A DNA stretch of 64,000 nucleotides from RZZS01 sp964491785 (GCA_964491785.1 CAZBGS010000008.1:1-64000); one strand, 5' to 3'. Numbered from the stretch's first letter, positions 1 to 8,143 are shown. Notes: generated by a model from the sequence alone, not told the origin. Made by a program: numbers and translations.

Positions 1-756
1 CGCGGCGACTTGCAAGGCTTTGTTATCATGCATAGAGTTTTGAGTCAGACTCTAAGCGAACACGAATACGTGTTCGATCTGGTAAGGGGAAAGCCAACGA
101 AAGAAGAATTCATCCATCAGACTTTGGTCAACCCGCAGTTCTTCAATCTTGCCGGAGGCGGGCCAAGACTTACCGACAGTCAGGGCAATCCCTGGAGCGC
201 GAACTATGTCAACGCCAACGCCGATCTCACCGTCGACCTGCGCTCTGACATCGCCGCCGAATCCCGCGCCAAAATCGTCTATGAATATCTTTTGCAGTTC
301 ACTGACGATCCGGGCGTCAGGGAAACGCTGAAATTTTTGATGACCCGGGAAGTCGCTCATCTTCAGATGTTCGCTGCCGCGCTGGATTCGATCCAGCCCA
401 ATTTCCCTCCGGGAGTAATGCAGGGAGATCCGCGCTATACCCATAAATATTTCAATATGTCCGACGGCGCCAACGCCCGCGGAGACTGGAACCAGGGACA
501 GGGCCCATGGGGCGATGGCGAAAGCTGGAATTATATAGAGAACCCGATCAGCCACGTCAGAGAAACCGCAGGTGAAACCACAGAAGACACGAGCGGAAGC
601 TCGCTGGATATGGAGGAAGCCGAAAGAAAAACCAGAGACCTTAGCAGGCAGCGCAGCGAAGAGATCAGATCTTCCATCCCCAGGACTGGCGGAAACCAGT
701 GGTCGGAATACCCGCAGACCTCGCTGCACTCGCCGGAGAACCCCGGCAGACAATAG
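1..756 (+). CDS. Manganese catalase, C-terminal part (cut by window start)
   Basis: Dimanganese catalase of the ferritin-like superfamily, which disproportionates hydrogen peroxide. The frame is open to base 1, so the N-terminal half lies outside the window; the apparent TTG start at position 10 is internal. The visible part holds the second half of the four-helix bundle: AAESRAKIVYEYL, which should carry a glutamate ligand, and LMTREVAHLQMF, which should carry the second-half histidine ligand. The family stretch IQPNFPPGVMQGDPRYTHKY and a C-terminal SHVRETAGETTED segment follow. The last 60 residues are Ser/Thr/Arg-rich and poorly conserved. Family assignment is secure. The gene stops 25 bases before the 3' end of the convergent helicase gene. 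Confidence 0.9.
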   Translation, partial: RGDLQGFVIMHRVLSQTLSEHEYVFDLVRGKPTKEEFIHQTLVNPQFFNLAGGGPRLTDSQGNPWSANYVNANADLTVDLRSDIAAESRAKIVYEYLLQFTDDPGVRETLKFLMTREVAHLQMFAAALDSIQPNFPPGVMQGDPRYTHKYFNMSDGANARGDWNQGQGPWGDGESWNYIENPISHVRETAGETTEDTSGSSLDMEEAERKTRDLSRQRSEEIRSSIPRTGGNQWSEYPQTSLHSPENPGRQ

Positions 757-780
757 AGCGAGGCCACGTCAGCGGTTTTA

Positions 781-1968
781 TCAGGCGGCTTTAGGCTTTT
801 TATAAAAGCGTTTTTTGCCGTTTTTAAATGGCCTTTTGCCTTTGCCTGCCGGCGGGCATGGTTTGGCGCCGCGAGGTTTGCTGCTGTCCGGATTTATAAG
901 CTGCTCGATTGCATGCCACTTGCGGCCGTCCTGGGGTGAAACGAGGCAAAGGGCTGATCCTTCTGCTCCGGCCCTTGCGGTTCGGCCGATACGGTGAATG
1001 TAATCTTCCGGAACCTGCGGCAGGTCGAAATTGATTACATGCTCGATATGCGGAATATCCAGTCCGCGCGAGGCGACATCGGTGGCGACGAGAATGCGGT
1101 ACTTCTGGCCGCGGAATTCGCGGATTACACGCTCTCTGCGGCTCTGCTTGAGATCTCCGTGAATGGCTTCCGCCTTGAAGTCTTCGCGGTTGAGCCTTTT
1201 GGCGAGACGCTCGGTGCCGAATTTGGTTTTGACAAAAATTATGACCGAGCCGCTGCGCGCGTCCAGTTCGCGTACAAGCTCGTCATATTTTCCGGCCTCG
1301 TCGACGCGGATGACATCCTGCCTTATTTTGGCGGCCGGAGTAACCGTCGAACCGATGGCGACTCTTTCCGGATTGTTCAGATATTGCTCGGCAAGTTTGG
1401 TTATGTTCTTCGGCAAGGTGGCCGAGAACATAAGGGTTTGCCTCTTTTCCGGAAGGAATTTCAGGATCCTGTCCAGTTGAATCGAAAAGCCCATATCCAG
1501 CATCCGGTCGGTTTCGTCCAGCACCAGAAAACTGGTTTTATTCAGCATGAGCGTCCCCCGTTCGAGGTGGTCGTTGATCCTGCCCGGCGTGCCTACTATC
1601 AGGCGGGGCTGCGCCTTGATCTGGGCATATTGCTTGCCCATCGGCTCGCCGCCGATGATGAATGCGGTTCTGATCTGGCTTTTGGGGCCAAGCAGCTGAT
1701 GCATGACCTCCATTATCTGCTTGCCAAGTTCGCGGGTGGGCGCCAGCACAAGCGCGGTTCCCCTCGGATCGTTCATCAGCTTCTCGACAAGCGGGATCGC
1801 AAAGGCCGCCGTCTTGCCGGTTCCTGTCTGCGCCGATCCCAGAATGTCCCTGCCTGCGAGGGCAAGCGGTATGGTTCTGGCCTGAATCGGGGTGGGCTGC
1901 TGATACTTCATCTTCACAAGCGAAGCCATCAGGGCCGGGTTAAGGCCGAAGCCTTCAAAATTATCCAT
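781..1968 (-). CDS. DEAD-box RNA helicase (RhlE-like)
   Basis: ATP-dependent RNA helicase, 395 aa, with all core motifs in order: Q motif (YQQPTPIQ), motif I (AQTGTGKT), Ia (APTRELG), Ib (GTPGR), III (SAT), IV (IIFVKTK), V (VATDVASRGLDI) and VI (HRIGRTARAG). Motif II is LVLDETDRMLDMGF, so it reads DETD, not DEAD; the metal-coordinating D and E are kept. The C-terminus is a short Lys/Arg-rich tail (GKGKRPFKNGKKRFYKK), typical of RhlE-type helicases acting on structured RNA or ribosome precursors. The ATG at 1968 is preferred because family homology begins there; an upstream in-frame start at 2007 would fall inside a strong hairpin. It lies downstream of a cold-shock gene on the same strand, which suggests cold-linked expression. 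Confidence 0.92.
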   Translation of the reverse strand: MDNFEGFGLNPALMASLVKMKYQQPTPIQARTIPLALAGRDILGSAQTGTGKTAAFAIPLVEKLMNDPRGTALVLAPTRELGKQIMEVMHQLLGPKSQIRTAFIIGGEPMGKQYAQIKAQPRLIVGTPGRINDHLERGTLMLNKTSFLVLDETDRMLDMGFSIQLDRILKFLPEKRQTLMFSATLPKNITKLAEQYLNNPERVAIGSTVTPAAKIRQDVIRVDEAGKYDELVRELDARSGSVIIFVKTKFGTERLAKRLNREDFKAEAIHGDLKQSRRERVIREFRGQKYRILVATDVASRGLDIPHIEHVINFDLPQVPEDYIHRIGRTARAGAEGSALCLVSPQDGRKWHAIEQLINPDSSKPRGAKPCPPAGKGKRPFKNGKKRFYKKPKAA

Positions 1969-1999
1969 TATATTTCTTTCAGTTATCTGCGTGACGACC

Positions 2000-2032
2000 G
2001 GAACCATCCAGCCCGTCTGACTGGATGGTTCC
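2000..2032 (-). promoter_or_regulatory. Perfect 12-bp inverted repeat between csp and helicase
   Basis: GGAACCATCCAG and CTGGATGGTTCC pair perfectly around a 9-base loop in the gap between the cold-shock gene and the helicase. Neither side has a T-run, so it is not a clear intrinsic terminator. As RNA it would be a very stable hairpin about 30 bases upstream of the helicase start. It could be a processing site, a 3' stabiliser of csp mRNA or a leader element. Confidence 0.5.
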
Positions 2033-2068
2033 CGATCATTATGTACTTTTGTCGATAAGTTCGCGGCC

Positions 2069-2296
2069 TTAGGCGGCTTCTTTCAGGTTAGCTGCGCTTT
2101 CCTTGTTCTTCTTGGGATCGCGCTGAATTTCGAAGCTTATTCTCTGGCCTTCGCGCAGGGTGCGCATGCCGGCTTTCTCAACGGCGCTGATATGGACGAA
2201 TACGTCGCTGCCGCCATTGTCAGGCTGGATGAAGCCAAAACCTTTCTGATCGTTGAACCACTTTACGGTACCGGTTTTCTGATTGCTGCTTTGCAT
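2069..2296 (-). CDS. Cold-shock protein, CspA family
   Basis: Single cold-shock domain of 75 aa, a small beta-barrel that binds single-stranded RNA or DNA and acts as an RNA chaperone or antiterminator. RNP1 (KGFGFI) and RNP2 (VFVHI) are both present, with the usual GTVKWFN start of the fold. The C-terminus is slightly extended and charged. A good Shine-Dalgarno (AAAGGA, 8-base spacing) precedes the ATG. It sits upstream of the DEAD-box helicase on the same strand, a pairing that fits RNA remodelling in the cold. The upstream intergenic region is long, as expected if the mRNA has a long 5' leader like known csp genes. Confidence 0.92.
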   Translation of the reverse strand: MQSSNQKTGTVKWFNDQKGFGFIQPDNGGSDVFVHISAVEKAGMRTLREGQRISFEIQRDPKKNKESAANLKEAA

Positions 2297-2655
2297 GGTT
2301 TATTCCTTTCACTGCAAAAGTTGTAAGCTGGCCGCGCCAGTGCGGCTTGAGCTTTGATGTCGGATTATTGAGAGACTGTTAGAAACTGAACTTTTCAGGA
2401 AAAGAAAATATAAAACTTTCATGCTTGTCCGCGTCACCGCGAAAGAACCTGCCAAAAGCTCTGTTTTAAAGAGCGTCAAGTCAAACGACGGGGCATAAAT
2501 GACAGCATTTGCCTTCAAGGTCAATATATTTTTTATGAATAACCGCTGATGCTTGAGTAAATACAGTATAAACAGCTTTTCATTTCGCTTGACAACAGCC
2601 TCTGCCTGGACGAATACAGGCGAGAACAATCACACCTCAAGTGAAAGTCCGGACG
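2297..2655. promoter_or_regulatory. Divergent promoter region and long csp leader
   Basis: No convincing gene is seen here. On the minus strand TTGTCA (2590-2595) and TATACT (2565-2570) are 19 bases apart; if used, they give csp a leader of about 260 bases. On the plus strand TTGACA (2589-2594) and AATACA (2613-2618), 18 bases apart, could serve corA. The two -35 boxes overlap, so the promoters would compete. All calls are by eye. Confidence 0.3.
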
Positions 2656-3618
2656 ATGATCAGAACCTACAAGAAGAACGGTAAGAGGCTCGTCGCAGAA
2701 ACTTTTGATAGCGGCATGGATATTCGTGAAATCCTCTGGTTCGACCTCCTTAATCCCGATGAAACCGAAAAAAGAGCCGTTGAAAGAATTCTTGATATCG
2801 AGGCTCCGACTCCGGAAGAAATGCAGGAGATTGAAATTTCCAGCCGTCTTTATACCGAAAAAGATGCTCTGCATATCACCGTAACTCTGGTCACCAACGC
2901 GGAAAACGGCACCCCGGAAGCGAGCGCGGTAACCTTTATTCTCAAGGACAAAGCCCTTGTAACCCTGCGTTATTCAGAGCCAAGGGCATTTGCGATTTAC
3001 CTCAATCGCGCCTCTCGCGGCTCGACCGACAAATTCGATGACGGTTACCATGTATTCCTCGGATTGATGGAAGCGATCATCGATCGTCTTTCCGACAATC
3101 TCGAAATGGTCGGCTGGGAGCTTGACGATACCTCCCGGGCCGTCTTTCAGAACACCGGCAAGAACAATTCGCATGACCTTCAGGAGACGATCAAGAAGAT
3201 CGGCCGCATGGGCGACCTGAACGGCAAGATAAGGGAAAGCCTGCTGGGTCTCTCCCGTGTGTTCAGCTATCTTTCCCTCTCGCGCGGCGACGGTCGTAAA
3301 TACAAGGAACTGGTGGACACATTCGCCAAGGATATCAGCTCCTTAACCGACCACGCAGGCTATATCAATAACAAGGTCAATCTGCTGCTCGATGCCACGC
3401 TGGGCCTGATCAATATCGAACAGAACGCTATAATCAAAATTTTCTCGGTAGCCGCCGTCGTCTTCCTACCCCCAACCCTGATCGCCAGCAACTACGGCAT
3501 GAATTTCAGACACATGCCCGAGCTGGACTGGCTTTTCGGATATCCTTTCGCCCTCGTCCTTATGTTGATCTCTGCGATTCTCCCGTTCCTTTATTTCAAG
3601 AAAAAGAAGTGGTTGTAG
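2656..3618 (+). CDS. corA: CorA-family Mg2+/divalent cation transporter
   Basis: Inner-membrane homopentameric magnesium channel, 320 aa from the ATG at 2656. A GTG at 2641 is an alternative start, but homology begins around MIRTYKK and a possible promoter leaves only a short leader. The N-terminal cytoplasmic domain is rich in acidic and helical segments. A long stalk helix leads into the first membrane segment (IIKIFSVAAVVFLPPTLIA), which ends in the selectivity signature YGMNF. The second membrane segment (ALVLMLISAILPFLYF) is followed by a basic KKKKW tail. Length and topology are normal for CorA. It may also carry Co2+ or Ni2+. Monocistronic. Confidence 0.9.
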   Translation: MIRTYKKNGKRLVAETFDSGMDIREILWFDLLNPDETEKRAVERILDIEAPTPEEMQEIEISSRLYTEKDALHITVTLVTNAENGTPEASAVTFILKDKALVTLRYSEPRAFAIYLNRASRGSTDKFDDGYHVFLGLMEAIIDRLSDNLEMVGWELDDTSRAVFQNTGKNNSHDLQETIKKIGRMGDLNGKIRESLLGLSRVFSYLSLSRGDGRKYKELVDTFAKDISSLTDHAGYINNKVNLLLDATLGLINIEQNAIIKIFSVAAVVFLPPTLIASNYGMNFRHMPELDWLFGYPFALVLMLISAILPFLYFKKKKWL

Positions 3619-3755
3619 CCGTGTCTTTTTGACATGAAAGCGCATGATTGCGTTGAAAGTGCCACAATAAAAAGCTTTCCAAGCTTAAGAAAAATTGTGT
3701 GGCGTGCTGTCCGGTATAATCTTACCCATGTGCCCGGAATGGCCCCTGCGAAGGC

Positions 3756-3830
3756 TGGCTGGGGCGCCAGGATTCGAACCTGGGAATGGCGGTACCAAAA
3801 ACCGCTGCCTTACCGCTTGGCTACGCCCCA
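3756..3830 (-). tRNA. tRNA-Gln (TTG)
   Basis: Read on the minus strand, all four arms fold. The acceptor TGGGGCG pairs with CGCCCCA, the D arm is GCCAAGCGGTAAGGC, the anticodon stem GCGGT/ACCGC encloses TTTTGGT with anticodon TTG, and the T arm contains TTCGAAT. The discriminator is G, as usual for tRNA-Gln, and CCA is encoded (3756-3758). Confidence 0.95.
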
Positions 3831-4141
3831 ATAAATCTGTAGCGCCGGAACGCTATAGCGCGAAAACTTACATAAGTTTGCGGGTGAAAGCAATCAACTT
3901 TTATTCTTTTATCCAAACCAGTAACCTCAGCTGCAAAGCCATTAAATGGCAGCGCGCAATTAACCATAATTAAACATGTTTCCGTTTATTATATGTTGGA
4001 AGCCAGAAGGTTTATTCAGAGCAAATTACTGATACCGTTATATAATTCTGCAGTAATTTGTAATTGGGTACAATTCAGGAATAAAATTGGGTACGTGATA
4101 AGAGGATATGTAAAGAGGAAAGCCTCTTGGGAGTGTGAAAA
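3831..4141. other. AT-rich intergenic region with promoter-like sequence
   Basis: No gene seen. It is the likely promoter area for tRNA-Gln (minus) and the orphan gene at 4142 (plus). A perfect TATAAT lies at 4041-4046 on the plus strand, about 95 bases upstream of that start, but no good -35 box sits 16-18 bases before it. Confidence 0.3.
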
Positions 4142-4723
4142 ATGGCTGAAGAAGACGTAAGGCCAACAGAAGAAACGGCGGAAAAGTCGTTATCGGACAA
4201 GGTCGCTGGCGGGCTGTCCACTGTGTACAATGGAGCCACCCATGCCGCAACTACTGGCGCTAAGGTCGTTAAAGGAGTTGGCGTTGGAACCTACCATCTC
4301 GCAACCGAGCCGGTTAAAACCGGGCATGAGTTCGGGCTTGACGCCGGAAACGCCATGGAAAACACCCCAATAGGCAAAGCCTTGCGCTCGGGGCCGGGCG
4401 GACTGGTCACAAGCATAATCACCAATCCCTGGGTTCAGACGGGCATAACCATTTTCGCGGCCATAAAAGGCCTTACCTCTCTTGCCAACGGCTCCTGGTT
4501 GCCAGGTGCTACTCTTTTGGGGGTGGCGTATCTGGCAGGTACCGGAGGAATGGAAAAATTCTTCAACGGCCTTATGAGAGGCGCGGAACTTGGTCATCAG
4601 GGCTCAGGCAAGGTTGCGAATTTCACTGCTGCCGATCATGTTAACCATGAAGGCGCGGCCTATGACAACAGCGACAGGAAGTTCAGCCTGACAACTCCCG
4701 CACTGGCCACCCCGTCACCATAA
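4142..4723 (+). CDS. Hypothetical protein with glycine-rich hydrophobic segments
   Basis: Not recognised. The 193-aa product starts with an acidic stretch (MAEEDVRPTEETAEK). It continues with Gly/Ala/Val-rich amphipathic sequence (ATTGAKVVKGVGVGTYHLA) and has two moderately hydrophobic stretches around residues 95-140 (SIITNPWVQTGITIFAAIKG and LPGATLLGVAYLAGTGG). These could be membrane hairpins or a glycine-zipper-like region. The C-terminus is polar. There is no signal peptide. A purine-rich site (GGGAGTG) precedes the ATG. It heads a run of four small plus-strand genes ending in a terminator at 5935. Codon use looks like that of its neighbours, so it is probably a real lineage-specific gene. 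Confidence 0.6.
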   Translation: MAEEDVRPTEETAEKSLSDKVAGGLSTVYNGATHAATTGAKVVKGVGVGTYHLATEPVKTGHEFGLDAGNAMENTPIGKALRSGPGGLVTSIITNPWVQTGITIFAAIKGLTSLANGSWLPGATLLGVAYLAGTGGMEKFFNGLMRGAELGHQGSGKVANFTAADHVNHEGAAYDNSDRKFSLTTPALATPSP

Positions 4724-4799
4724 GGGTTTGATGGCAGTCAGATAAAAAATGTTATATGCTGGTATTACAACTGGCATATAACTGCTTTAGACTTTATTC

Positions 4800-5195
4800 A
4801 TGAACTCCGGGCAAGAGCAAAATTCAAAGGAAACCAGAAACAGGCTCAGCCTGCTGTCCGGATGGATGAGCAGGGTAAAGGATCCATATCTTTTCAGGCC
4901 TGACGACCTTGATATTTATACCAACCGGGTCACGGGCGAGGCCTGGATTTTCCACGCGCCGCCCATTTCAATTGAAATCAGCGAAGTCGAATACCACCAT
5001 AAAACCAAACGCATGGTTTTCGTCAGCAAGGAAGGCAAGCGTTACGATCTCGGCGTCAAGATCCAGCCGCTTATCAGAGCCACGATTGAAAAAATAAGCA
5101 GCATTGTCGTCACCCAGGTGACCGACGGAATGCCTGTAAGCTGGTTCTCCTGTCCGGTAAAACACATTTCTGCTGGAAAAGATCAGGCTGATTAA
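4800..5195 (+). CDS. Hypothetical protein, 131 aa
   Basis: Not recognised. Soluble, mixed alpha/beta composition with a polar N-terminus (MNSGQEQNSKETRNRL). The middle reads as strand-rich (TGEAWIFHAPPISIEISEVEYH, then RMVFVSKEGKRYDLGVKI), followed by a helix (PLIRATIEKISSIVVTQV) and a short tail with one cysteine. No signal peptide or membrane segment. The repeated strand pattern with a terminal helix could be a small sensor-like or binding fold, but no family can be named. It lies 76 bases after the 4142 gene on the same strand. Confidence 0.55.
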   Translation: MNSGQEQNSKETRNRLSLLSGWMSRVKDPYLFRPDDLDIYTNRVTGEAWIFHAPPISIEISEVEYHHKTKRMVFVSKEGKRYDLGVKIQPLIRATIEKISSIVVTQVTDGMPVSWFSCPVKHISAGKDQAD

Positions 5196-5338
5196 GCGCC
5201 TGTTTTTACACCAAAAAGTCTTACAAATTTGCGTAATGTTCGCTTGCGGGCTATACTTCAGTTAATAAAAAGCTGACGTTTTAACGCCGTTTTAAGTATA
5301 GTTGGATAAGAATAGGCGTGAACGTTCAGGACAAGGAA

Positions 5339-5698
5339 ATGAGTTTTCGGACTGCAGGTAGTGACGATGGCTTCAAGGCCGCAACTTCTGAAGTTTTTAG
5401 TGAGGTCGGCGATCCTTCTTTCAAGATTGACATCGTCGTCAACGAAGGCGCCAAGGTTGCGGTGTTCCACAACAAACCATTCAGGAAGGATTTATCCTGG
5501 CTGGAATTTGATCTGGATGAGAGCCGCCTGGAGTTTGTGATGGAAGACGGCGACCTGAGGAATTTCGGGACACCTATTCCAAAACACTTTGCGAAGGAGA
5601 TGCAGAACGCGCACCAGGTTTTAATGGTGCTTATGGATGAAGATGCAGGCGAGCCGGTGGCAGGCGGCTATTTTCCCCTGATCATCCATAGAAAATGA
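5339..5698 (+). CDS. Hypothetical protein, about 119 aa
   Basis: Not recognised. Starting at ATG 5339 (AGGA seven bases upstream) gives MSFRTAGSDDGFK; a GTG at 5318 would add seven residues. The protein is acidic and soluble, with alternating strand-like segments (FKIDIVVNEGAKVAVFHN, WLEFDLDESRLEFVMEDG) and a helical HFAKEMQNAHQVLMVLM before a Gly/Pro-rich C-terminus ending IIHRK. Its layout resembles the preceding 131-aa gene (strands, then one helix), so the two may be distantly related; this is inference. It is followed closely by a 53-aa gene. Confidence 0.55.
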   Translation: MSFRTAGSDDGFKAATSEVFSEVGDPSFKIDIVVNEGAKVAVFHNKPFRKDLSWLEFDLDESRLEFVMEDGDLRNFGTPIPKHFAKEMQNAHQVLMVLMDEDAGEPVAGGYFPLIIHRK

Positions 5699-5733
5699 GG
5701 GTTTTAAAGTAAGGTAGTAAGAGGAGTAAAAAA

Positions 5734-5895
5734 ATGGGAATGGCAGGTTACACAATGGGCCCGGAAGCGATAGCGCAAGAGCTGAGCGGATTTGATCTTG
5801 GCCTTGATAAAACCTTTTCATTGCAGGGGCCGGCAACCGGAATGAACCTGATTTCGGCTCCACAGCCTTCATTGAAAGGCCCGGAACTGCTTTAA
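5734..5895 (+). CDS. Small protein, 53 aa
   Basis: Below usual ORF length limits but well supported. A strong Shine-Dalgarno (GAGGAG) sits seven bases before the ATG, the spacing after the preceding gene is short (35 bases), and an intrinsic terminator follows 40 bases downstream. The product begins MGMAGYTMGPEAIAQELSG and ends QPSLKGPELL. It is neutral and soluble, with Gly/Pro/Leu-rich sequence and no membrane segment. Function unknown. It probably belongs to the transcript of the preceding orphan gene. Confidence 0.5.
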   Translation: MGMAGYTMGPEAIAQELSGFDLGLDKTFSLQGPATGMNLISAPQPSLKGPELL

Positions 5896-5934
5896 CCGAC
5901 AACGGTTTCCGCTAATACGACAAAACGGATTTTC

Positions 5935-5978
5935 AAAAGTCCCGCTGCATTGTCTGCTTGCGGGACTTTTCTTTTTTC
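5935..5978 (+). terminator. Intrinsic terminator after the orphan cluster
   Basis: AAAAGTCCCGC (5935-5945) pairs perfectly with GCGGGACTTTT (5960-5970) around a 14-base loop, followed by CTTTTTT. It closes the plus-strand run of small genes and faces the 3' end of the convergent RHH gene. Confidence 0.85.
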
Positions 5979-6000
5979 CCGACACCGCGACCGGACGTCA

Positions 6001-6204
6001 TCAGGGCCTTGTGCATGTGTATTCTAGGACGAATACGCGCAGGGCGCTTGAAAGATTGCCTTTGCGCTGTGCGTCTATTTCCGCGATCAGGGAGTTCAGT
6101 GAAACGCCCTTTTTTGCGGCAATTTCCTTGAGAGCGTCCCAGAACTCGTCCTCCAGCGTAATGCTGGTATCGTGGCCGGAAATTTTTATCGAATGTTTTT
6201 TCAT
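6001..6204 (-). CDS. Ribbon-helix-helix domain protein
   Basis: 67-aa protein with the pattern of the alphaproteobacterial ribbon-helix-helix family. A short strand (KHSIKISGHDTSITLE) is followed by helix A (DEFWDALKEIAAKKG), a turn (VSLNSL) and helix B (AEIDAQRKGNLSSALRVFVLEYT). These proteins are presumed dimeric DNA-binding regulators, often found next to metabolic genes with unknown targets. It begins nine bases after fumC on the same strand, so it is probably the last gene of the exoD-dsbB-fumC run. Confidence 0.75.
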   Translation of the reverse strand: MKKHSIKISGHDTSITLEDEFWDALKEIAAKKGVSLNSLIAEIDAQRKGNLSSALRVFVLEYTCTRP

Positions 6205-6213
6205 CCAGGGGCG

Positions 6214-7614
6214 TTATTGCTTCGGCTTTACCATTTCATGCGGTTTAACCCACTGGTCGAATTGTTCCGGCGTCAGCAGGCCCAGGGCAATGGCCGCCTC
6301 TTTAAGCGTAGAGCCTTCCTCATAGGCTTTTTTGGCGATTCCGGCGGCGGCATCGTAGCCGATATGCGGATTCAGCGCCGTCACCAGCATCAGGCTTTCG
6401 TGAAGCAGTTTGTCAATACGCCCCCGGTCGGCGGCGATGCCGGAGACGCAGCGCTGGTTGAAGCTTGCCGCAGCATCGGTGAGAAGGCGGATGGATTGCA
6501 GAACGTTGTAGATGATTACCGGCTTGTAGACGTTGAGTTCGAAATGGCCCTGGGAGCCTGCGAGCGTCACGGTTACGTGATTGCCCATGACTTGCGCGCA
6601 GACCATCGTCAAAGCCTCGCACTGCGTCGGGTTGACCTTTCCCGGCATGATCGAGGAACCGGGTTCGTTGGCGGGCAGAACGATTTCGCCGATGCCGCAG
6701 CGAGGGCCGGAGGCCAGCAGCCTTATATCATTGGCGATTTTCATCAGCGAGACGGCAAGAACGTTGAGCGCCCCGGAAAGCTCCACCATCGCGTCGTGGG
6801 CGGCAAGGGCCTCGAACTTGTTGGGGGCGCTGAGAAAGGGAAGTCCGGTCAGATCGGCAACGATATCGGCGAATTTATCGGCGAAGCCTTCGGCGGCGTT
6901 AAGCCCTGTGCCAACCGCCGTTCCGCCCTGCGCAAGCATGCAAAGCCGGGGGAGGCAGTTTTTGAGGCGGTCGATGCCGAATGAGACCTGTGCCGCGTAA
7001 CCGGAAAACTCCTGCCCCAGCGTCAGAGGGGTGGCGTCCTGCAAATGGGTGCGGCCGATCTTGACGATAGCGGCGAATTCCCCGGCCTTGTCTGCAAGCG
7101 ACTTGTAAAGCTGTTCCAGCGCGGGAATCAGTTCGTGATGGACTTCCAGAGTGGCGGCGATGTGCATGGCGGCCGGGAAGGAATCGTTCGAGGACTGGCC
7201 CATATTGACATGGTCGTTGGGATGAACCGGCGATTTGCCGCCCCGGCTCCCGGTGAGGATCTCGTTGGCGCGGGAAGCGATAACCTCGTTGAGGTTCATG
7301 TTGGTCTGGGTGCCGGAGCCGGTCTGCCAGACGGCGAGAGGGAATTCATCATCATGAAGGCCGTCGAGAATTTCCTCGGCGGCGTGCTCTATCGCCTTGC
7401 CGGGTTTCGGCTCCAGCAGGCCGAGCTGCATATTGGCGATGGCGGAGGCTTTTTTCTGGATCGCGAAGGCGCGGATCAGCGGCAGGGGCATTTTCTCCGT
7501 GCCGATAGGGAAATTCTGCAGGGAGCGCTGGGTCTGGGCCCCCCAGTGCCGCTCCGCCGGGACTTCAATATTTCCAAGAGAGTCCGACTCGTTGCGCTTG
7601 TTCATGATGGACAC
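6214..7614 (-). CDS. fumC: Class II fumarate hydratase
   Basis: Iron-independent, oxygen-stable fumarase of the TCA cycle, converting fumarate and water to L-malate; cytosolic homotetramer. At 466 aa it has normal family length. Diagnostic sequence includes the superfamily signature GSSIMPGKVNPTQCE, the GSGTQTNMNLNEV segment, the HPNDHVNMGQSSND segment and GRTHLQDATPLTLGQE. All conserved active-site blocks are present. The start at 7614 overlaps the end of dsbB by 50 bases; a second ATG at 7605 would reduce this to 41. The overlap and shared strand suggest a common transcript with dsbB and the ExoD-like gene upstream. Confidence 0.96.
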   Translation of the reverse strand: MSIMNKRNESDSLGNIEVPAERHWGAQTQRSLQNFPIGTEKMPLPLIRAFAIQKKASAIANMQLGLLEPKPGKAIEHAAEEILDGLHDDEFPLAVWQTGSGTQTNMNLNEVIASRANEILTGSRGGKSPVHPNDHVNMGQSSNDSFPAAMHIAATLEVHHELIPALEQLYKSLADKAGEFAAIVKIGRTHLQDATPLTLGQEFSGYAAQVSFGIDRLKNCLPRLCMLAQGGTAVGTGLNAAEGFADKFADIVADLTGLPFLSAPNKFEALAAHDAMVELSGALNVLAVSLMKIANDIRLLASGPRCGIGEIVLPANEPGSSIMPGKVNPTQCEALTMVCAQVMGNHVTVTLAGSQGHFELNVYKPVIIYNVLQSIRLLTDAAASFNQRCVSGIAADRGRIDKLLHESLMLVTALNPHIGYDAAAGIAKKAYEEGSTLKEAAIALGLLTPEQFDQWVKPHEMVKPKQ

Positions 7615-8143
7615 GGTTTTTGTTGCGGATCAGGTAAAAACAGAACGCGCAGCCTATGGCTAGGCCCAGACACATCATCGCGTTATAATTGGCCATCGAC
7701 AGTCCGAAAACAGGATCCGCCCAGGGAATAACGTCGCAGTAAACGACGGGCGCGGCCTCTATCCTTGCAAGGATTTCAGCGGTGCCTCCGGCAAGAGAAG
7801 GCGAGGAGCAGCCCTCGATGGAGCTAGTCCACCAGTGAAGCTCCACCCCGGTATGATAAAAAGCGATCAGGCTGTTGGCAAGAAAGGCCGCTCCGCTCAG
7901 GGCGATCAGAACGGCGGCTTTGCCCGGCTGCCGGAAAGAAAGCGCGAAGGCGATCGCTCCCAGGATAGCTGTGATAACGAAAGGCACGCGCTGATAGACG
8001 CAAAGAACGCAAGGCAACAGGCCGAACGCGTATTCAGCCGTCAGAGCCGCCGCCAGCGAAAACACCGAAACACCAAAAATCCCGGCGCTCACAAAGGCGG
8101 GCCGGGAAAGAAGGTCGGTTACCAGATTCCAGATTCTTTTCAT
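7565..8143 (-). CDS. dsbB: Disulfide bond formation protein DsbB
   Basis: Inner-membrane quinone reductase that reoxidises periplasmic DsbA. The 192-aa protein has four hydrophobic segments. The first redox pair is the CVLC motif after TM1 (LLPCVLCVYQRVP). The second pair lies in the loop after TM3 (SIEGCSSP and VVYCDVIPW). The C-terminus after TM4 is basic (IRNKNRVHHEQAQR). Spacing fits the alphaproteobacterial DsbB family. It starts 30 bases after the ExoD-like gene and its 3' end overlaps fumC. A DsbC/DsbG-type isomerase lies 1.7 kb away on the other strand, so two parts of the disulfide pathway are close together. Confidence 0.93.
   Translation of the reverse strand: MKRIWNLVTDLLSRPAFVSAGIFGVSVFSLAAALTAEYAFGLLPCVLCVYQRVPFVITAILGAIAFALSFRQPGKAAVLIALSGAAFLANSLIAFYHTGVELHWWTSSIEGCSSPSLAGGTAEILARIEAAPVVYCDVIPWADPVFGLSMANYNAMMCLGLAIGCAFCFYLIRNKNRVHHEQAQRVGLSWKY

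Noticed and set aside
52..753. Minus-strand open frame opposite the catalase
   Set aside because: Mirror of the Mn-catalase gene; no recognisable protein features.
994..2058. Long plus-strand open frame of 354 codons opposite the helicase
   Set aside because: It is antisense to all helicase motifs, has no family-like sequence, and the minus strand is clearly coding.
2309..2874. Short minus-strand frames upstream of csp
   Set aside because: One lies in the probable csp leader and the other is antisense to corA; neither has a ribosome site or protein-like sequence.
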